Origin: Streptomyces sp. DT2A-34
GTDB lineage: Bacteria > Actinomycetota > Actinomycetes > Streptomycetales > Streptomycetaceae
Reading direction: 5' to 3'
NCBI RefSeq assembly: GCF_030499515.1
Contig: NZ_JASTWJ010000001.1
Span: 6,676,001-6,740,000 of the forward strand
DNA length: 64,000 bases
Shown: positions 60,885-64,000 of the stretch, in pieces
Layout of the letters: each line of letters begins with the position of its first letter
How positions within the stretch are numbered: the first letter of the stretch is position 1
Program-made: the position numbers and the translations under genes
Notes under the pieces: model-generated
What the model was told of the DNA's origin: nothing
The model's input: the letters and a program-made list of their open reading frames with translations, nothing else
The model's database searches: none

Positions 60885-62387
60885 TCAGCTGGTCTTGACC
60901 TCATCGCGCGCCGCATCCGAGGCAGGCGCTCCGGCGGTCGTCCCGGCAGCCGTCCCGTCAGCCGCCCCGGCAACCGCCGCGTGCCCGCCGCCGACCCGCT
61001 GCTTCACGAAGGCGATGACCAGCACGACCGCCGCCACCAGCAGCGACAACAGCACGGTCGAGCGCCCGTCGTGCTCGGTGTCGGTCAGCATGTAGCCGAG
61101 CACGAACACGATCAACGCGGCGGTGGCCCAGGTCAGATACGGGTACAGCCACATCTTCACGACCAGCTTCTCCGGCGCCTCGGCCTGGATGATCTTCCGC
61201 ATGCGCAGCTGCGAGAAGCAGATCACCAGCCAGACGAACAGCGCGACCGCACCGGAGGAGTTGACCAGGAAGAGGAAGACGGAGTCCGGGAACTTGTAGT
61301 TGAAGAAGACGGCCACGAAGCCGAACACGACGGAGACGAGGATCGCCGTCCGCGGCACGCCGTTGCCGGTCGTGCGGGCGAAGGACTTCGGCGCGTCCCC
61401 GCGCTGGCCGAGCGAGAAGGCCATGCGGGAGGCGGTGTAGAGGCCGGAGTTGAGACAGGACAGCACCGAGGTCAGCACGATGAAGTTCATGATCTGACCG
61501 GCGTGCGGGATGCCGAGGGAGTCGAGCGCGGCGACGTACGAGCCGTCCTTGGCGATGGACTTGCTGTTCCAGGGCAGCAGGGCGACCACGACGAGGATCG
61601 AGCCGAGGTAGAAGACGGCGACCCGCCAGATGATGCTGTTGGTGGCCTTGGTGACGGCACGCTGCGGGTTCTCGGACTCACCGGCGGCGAGGGTGGCGAT
61701 CTCGCTGCCCATGAAGGAGAAGACGACGAGCAGCACACCCGTGAGGATCGCGCCGGCACCGTTGGGCAGGAAGCCGCCGTGGTCGGTGAGGTTGCTCAGC
61801 CCGGCCTGGTCGCTGTCGACGCCCGGCAGCAGCCCGAAGACGGCCAGTCCGCCGACGACGATGAACGCGGCGATGGCGACGACCTTGATGCCCGCGAACC
61901 AGAACTCGAACTCGCCGTACGACCCGACGGAGACGAGGTTGGTGGCGGTCAGCACCACCATCACTATGAGCGCCCAGCCCCACTGCGGAACGGACGGTAT
62001 CCAGCCCTCCAGGATCTCCGCACCGGCGGTCGCCTCGACCGCCAGCACGACCACCCAGAAGAACCAGTACAGCCAGCCGATGGAGAAACCGGCCCAGGGC
62101 CCGAGCGCCCGGTCGGCGTGCGCGGAGAACGACCCGGACGTCGGGTTGGCCGCGGACATCTCACCGAGCATCCGCATCACCAGCACCACGAGCGTGCCGA
62201 CGAGGGCGTAGGAGAGGAGGATGCCGGGTCCCGCGGTGGCGATACCGGTTTTGGACCCGACGAAGAGTCCGGCGCCGATGACGCCACCGATGGCGATCAT
62301 GGACAGATGGCGGTTCTTGAGCCCGGCCTGTAGGCCGTGGCCGCCGGCGGCCGGTCCGGCCGTCTTCTGTGTCGGCTGCGAAGTCAT
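60885..62387 (-). CDS. APC-family amino-acid permease (second)
   Basis: 500 aa, ATG at 62387. Twelve helices. HLSMIAIGGVIGAGLFVGSK and RMLGEMSAANPTSGSFSAHA show it is a close paralogue of the permease at 54740. The C-terminus is extended by an Ala/Gly-rich cytosolic tail. It transports an amino acid or GABA-like substrate. It is divergent from rpiB across a 217-bp gap that is AT-rich around 62480-62560. Confidence 0.93.
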   Translation of the reverse strand: MTSQPTQKTAGPAAGGHGLQAGLKNRHLSMIAIGGVIGAGLFVGSKTGIATAGPGILLSYALVGTLVVLVMRMLGEMSAANPTSGSFSAHADRALGPWAGFSIGWLYWFFWVVVLAVEATAGAEILEGWIPSVPQWGWALIVMVVLTATNLVSVGSYGEFEFWFAGIKVVAIAAFIVVGGLAVFGLLPGVDSDQAGLSNLTDHGGFLPNGAGAILTGVLLVVFSFMGSEIATLAAGESENPQRAVTKATNSIIWRVAVFYLGSILVVVALLPWNSKSIAKDGSYVAALDSLGIPHAGQIMNFIVLTSVLSCLNSGLYTASRMAFSLGQRGDAPKSFARTTGNGVPRTAILVSVVFGFVAVFFNYKFPDSVFLFLVNSSGAVALFVWLVICFSQLRMRKIIQAEAPEKLVVKMWLYPYLTWATAALIVFVLGYMLTDTEHDGRSTVLLSLLVAAVVLVIAFVKQRVGGGHAAVAGAADGTAAGTTAGAPASDAARDEVKTS

Positions 62388-62604
62388 GGAACGGATTTCC
62401 TTTGAGCCGTGGGGAGCGGTTCTCGTACGAGCGGTGGTGGAGCGGCGTACGAATCGGACCAGTGAATCCGAGGAGAACGAATTCGGGAACCTTTGATTCG
62501 TGATTGTTACTTGAGGTTTTCTTGAGCTTCCATGGCGTGCATCACAATAAACACGCCCGACACCCGGCGCTGCTGCCCCGAAACACCCGTGTCACACTCG
62601 TTCC

Positions 62605-63090
62605 ATGCGCGTGTATCTCGGCTCGGACCATGCGGGCTTCGAACTCAAGAACCACCTCGTCGACTGGCTCAAGGCGGCGGGCCACGACCCGGTCGACTGC
62701 GGCCCCCACATCTACGACGCCCAGGACGACTACCCGCCCTTCTGCCTCCGCGCGGCGGAGAAGACGGCCGCGGACCCCGACTCCCTCGGCATCGTGATCG
62801 GCGGCTCGGGCAACGGCGAGCAGATCGCCGCGAACAAGGTGAAGGGCGTCCGCGCGGCGCTGGCCTGGAGCGAGGAGACGGCGTCGCTGGGCCGCCAGCA
62901 CAACAACGCGAACGTCGTCGCGGTGGGTGCGCGCATGCACACGCTGGACGAGGCGACCAAGTTCGTGGAGACGTTCCTCAGCACCCCGTACTCCGGTGAC
63001 GAGCGCCATACCCGCCGCATCAACATGTTGGCCACCTACGAGACGACTGGCGACCTCCCCCCGATCCCCCCGCACCACCCCCAGCAGTAG
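62605..63090 (+). CDS. rpiB: Ribose-5-phosphate isomerase B
   Basis: 161 aa, ATG at 62605. RpiB/LacAB fold: YLGSDHAGFELK (substrate His), DDYPPFCLRAAE, and GGSGNGEQIAANKVKGVRAA anion hole. It interconverts ribose-5-P and ribulose-5-P in the pentose phosphate pathway. In the PRPP-dependent context of this window it could help supply ribose-5-P, but it is a core gene (its place fits SCO2627). Followed by the dispersed repeat and the nei gene. Confidence 0.95.
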   Translation: MRVYLGSDHAGFELKNHLVDWLKAAGHDPVDCGPHIYDAQDDYPPFCLRAAEKTAADPDSLGIVIGGSGNGEQIAANKVKGVRAALAWSEETASLGRQHNNANVVAVGARMHTLDEATKFVETFLSTPYSGDERHTRRINMLATYETTGDLPPIPPHHPQQ

Positions 63091-63193
63091 CGGCGATCAC
63101 CACCGAAGCTCCCTCCCGCCCCCTGGAGGCTTGGGCCCGGCCCACCCCTCGGGGCTCGAGGCGCGAACGGTCACTGCCCAGCGCCGGCCCGCG

Positions 63194-63338
63194 TCATTCA
63201 GCCCGTCCGGCGTTTGAGGACGAGGCCCGTTCAGGGCCGAAGCGGGGGTCTGGGGGCCGCAGGCTCCCAGGGGGCGGGGTCGAAGGGGCAGCGCCCCTGG
63301 AGGATGGGACGGGTAGGGGCGGCGGGGGCGAGACCCTT
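63194..63338. repeat. Dispersed Streptomyces intergenic repeat
   Basis: The stretch starting near TCATTCAGCCCGTCCGGCGT and passing GTTTGAGGACGAG, GGGGGTCTGGGGGCCGCAGG and GGGTAGGGGCGGCGGGGGCG matches a sequence I know from many Streptomyces intergenic regions. It carries several G-runs and palindromes. Function unknown; possibly REP-like. Confidence 0.75.
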
Positions 63339-63380
63339 GGTCCACAGCCCCACCCACCCGCAGACGAACAAGGAGTCCCC

Positions 63381-64000
63381 GTGCCCGAGGGCCACACCAT
63401 CCACCGCCTGGCCCAGGACTACGCGACCGCATTCCTCGGCACGACCCCCCACGTCACCAGCCCCCAGGGCAAGTTCTCAGACGCCGCAGAACTCCTGACC
63501 GGCTCAGAACTCACCCACACCGAGGCCCACGGCAAACACCTCTTCCTCGGCTTCCGAGACGCCGACTGGATCCACATCCACCTCGGCCTCTTCGGCAAGG
63601 TCAATTTCGGCGCCACCCCCGCACCCCCACCCACGGACACGGTCCGCCTACGCCTCGCGAACAGCACCGCCTACGTAGACCTCCGCGGCCCCACCACCTG
63701 CGCCCTGATCACCCCCACCGAGAAGCAGGCGATACACGACCGCCTCGGCCCCGACCCCCTCCGAGGCGACGCCGACCCGCACCTGGCCTACCGGCGGATC
63801 TCCCGCAGCCGCACCACCATCGCCGCCCTCCTCATGGACCAGAAGGTCATCGGGGGCGTCGGCAACGTCTACCGCGCCGAGGTCCTCTTCCGCCACCGCA
63901 TCGACCCGTACCGCGCCGGCAAGGACATCACCCCCACCCAGTGGGACGCGATCTGGACCGACCTCGTCGAGCTCATGCACGAGGGCGTCCGCAACAACCG
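63381..64000 (+). CDS. Nei/Fpg-type DNA glycosylase (3' end off window)
   Basis: GTG at 63381 with AAGGAG just upstream; 206 codons are seen and the gene runs off the edge. MPEGHTIHRLA (catalytic Pro2, Glu3) is the Nei2 form used by actinobacteria. HGKHLFLGF holds the conserved Lys, and VIGGVGNVYRAEVLF begins the helix-two-turn-helix domain. The zinc finger lies beyond the window. It excises oxidised pyrimidines and cuts at AP sites. Confidence 0.94.
   Translation, partial: MPEGHTIHRLAQDYATAFLGTTPHVTSPQGKFSDAAELLTGSELTHTEAHGKHLFLGFRDADWIHIHLGLFGKVNFGATPAPPPTDTVRLRLANSTAYVDLRGPTTCALITPTEKQAIHDRLGPDPLRGDADPHLAYRRISRSRTTIAALLMDQKVIGGVGNVYRAEVLFRHRIDPYRAGKDITPTQWDAIWTDLVELMHEGVRNN

Overview
The window is chromosomal DNA from a Streptomyces (or very close relative). 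It has very high GC, third-position G/C bias, GTG starts, tightly overlapping operons and an actinobacterial gene set. The backbone order (pepN, DUF1203, asd, sigma/anti-sigma-like pair, secreted subtilisin, then sodF, permeases, bioY, Ser/Thr kinase, rpiB, nei-type glycosylase) resembles, from memory, the SCO2643 to SCO2626 neighbourhood of S. coelicolor. Blocks of accessory genes have been added to it.

Left end (1-5,060) is an integration scar. It holds a translationally coupled trio: tyrosine recombinase, small XRE regulator, and a protein with five zinc ribbons that runs off the edge and has no ORF closed inside the window. Next come three decayed gene ends (Nudix, pepN 3' end, LysR) and an unrecognised 581-aa protein. 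A divergent second copy of the pepN 3' end shows that this DNA arrived or recombined beside pepN. The core section 5,119-18,588 holds PepN, Asd, a frameshifted sigma factor with its membrane partner, a large secreted subtilase, a Nudix enzyme, a Tat-type metallophosphoesterase, a serine-hydrolase remnant and a luciferase-like oxidoreductase.

18,646-27,974 is the most intriguing block. A divergent HTH+TPR regulator faces a seven-gene operon: class III aminotransferase, SDR epimerase, UbiA-type polyprenyl-phosphate phosphoribosyltransferase-like enzyme, membrane GT2, membrane endo/exonuclease/phosphatase-fold enzyme, flippase-like protein and aldo-keto reductase. The control region has two identical-architecture operators (TTGCCA-N5-TGGCAA) 21 bp apart, a possible 24-aa micro-ORF and a 13-bp x3 leader repeat. 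I infer a lipid-linked, possibly amino-modified, pentose pathway. It is followed by a MocR regulator, a small ORF, an orphan AbiEi/DUF559-like protein, a second PepN, a DsbA-like protein, a zinc-ribbon protein and a secreted GDPD.

35,736-47,486 is a sugar or polyol uptake and catabolism region. It has two FGGY kinases, a 2-hydroxyacid dehydrogenase, an ABC importer with two different ATPases, two permeases and a lipoprotein, and a DeoR regulator in the middle. A 1,258-bp TnpB-only IS200/IS605-type element sits inside this operon. Its ends can be placed to the base, because removing it restores the upstream gene's stop codon. 47,492-53,714 has a 23-bp tandem repeat, a histidine phosphatase, a DUF574 methyltransferase and a four-gene coupled operon of membrane/secreted proteins around a PrsW-type protease. 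53,991-64,000 returns to the core: sodF with a perfect Nur-type box, two amino-acid permeases, remnants of ABC and ROK genes, bioY, a sortase-anchored protein, a Ser/Thr kinase, rpiB, a dispersed Streptomyces repeat and a truncated nei/fpg gene at the edge. I saw no rRNA, tRNA or CRISPR array.
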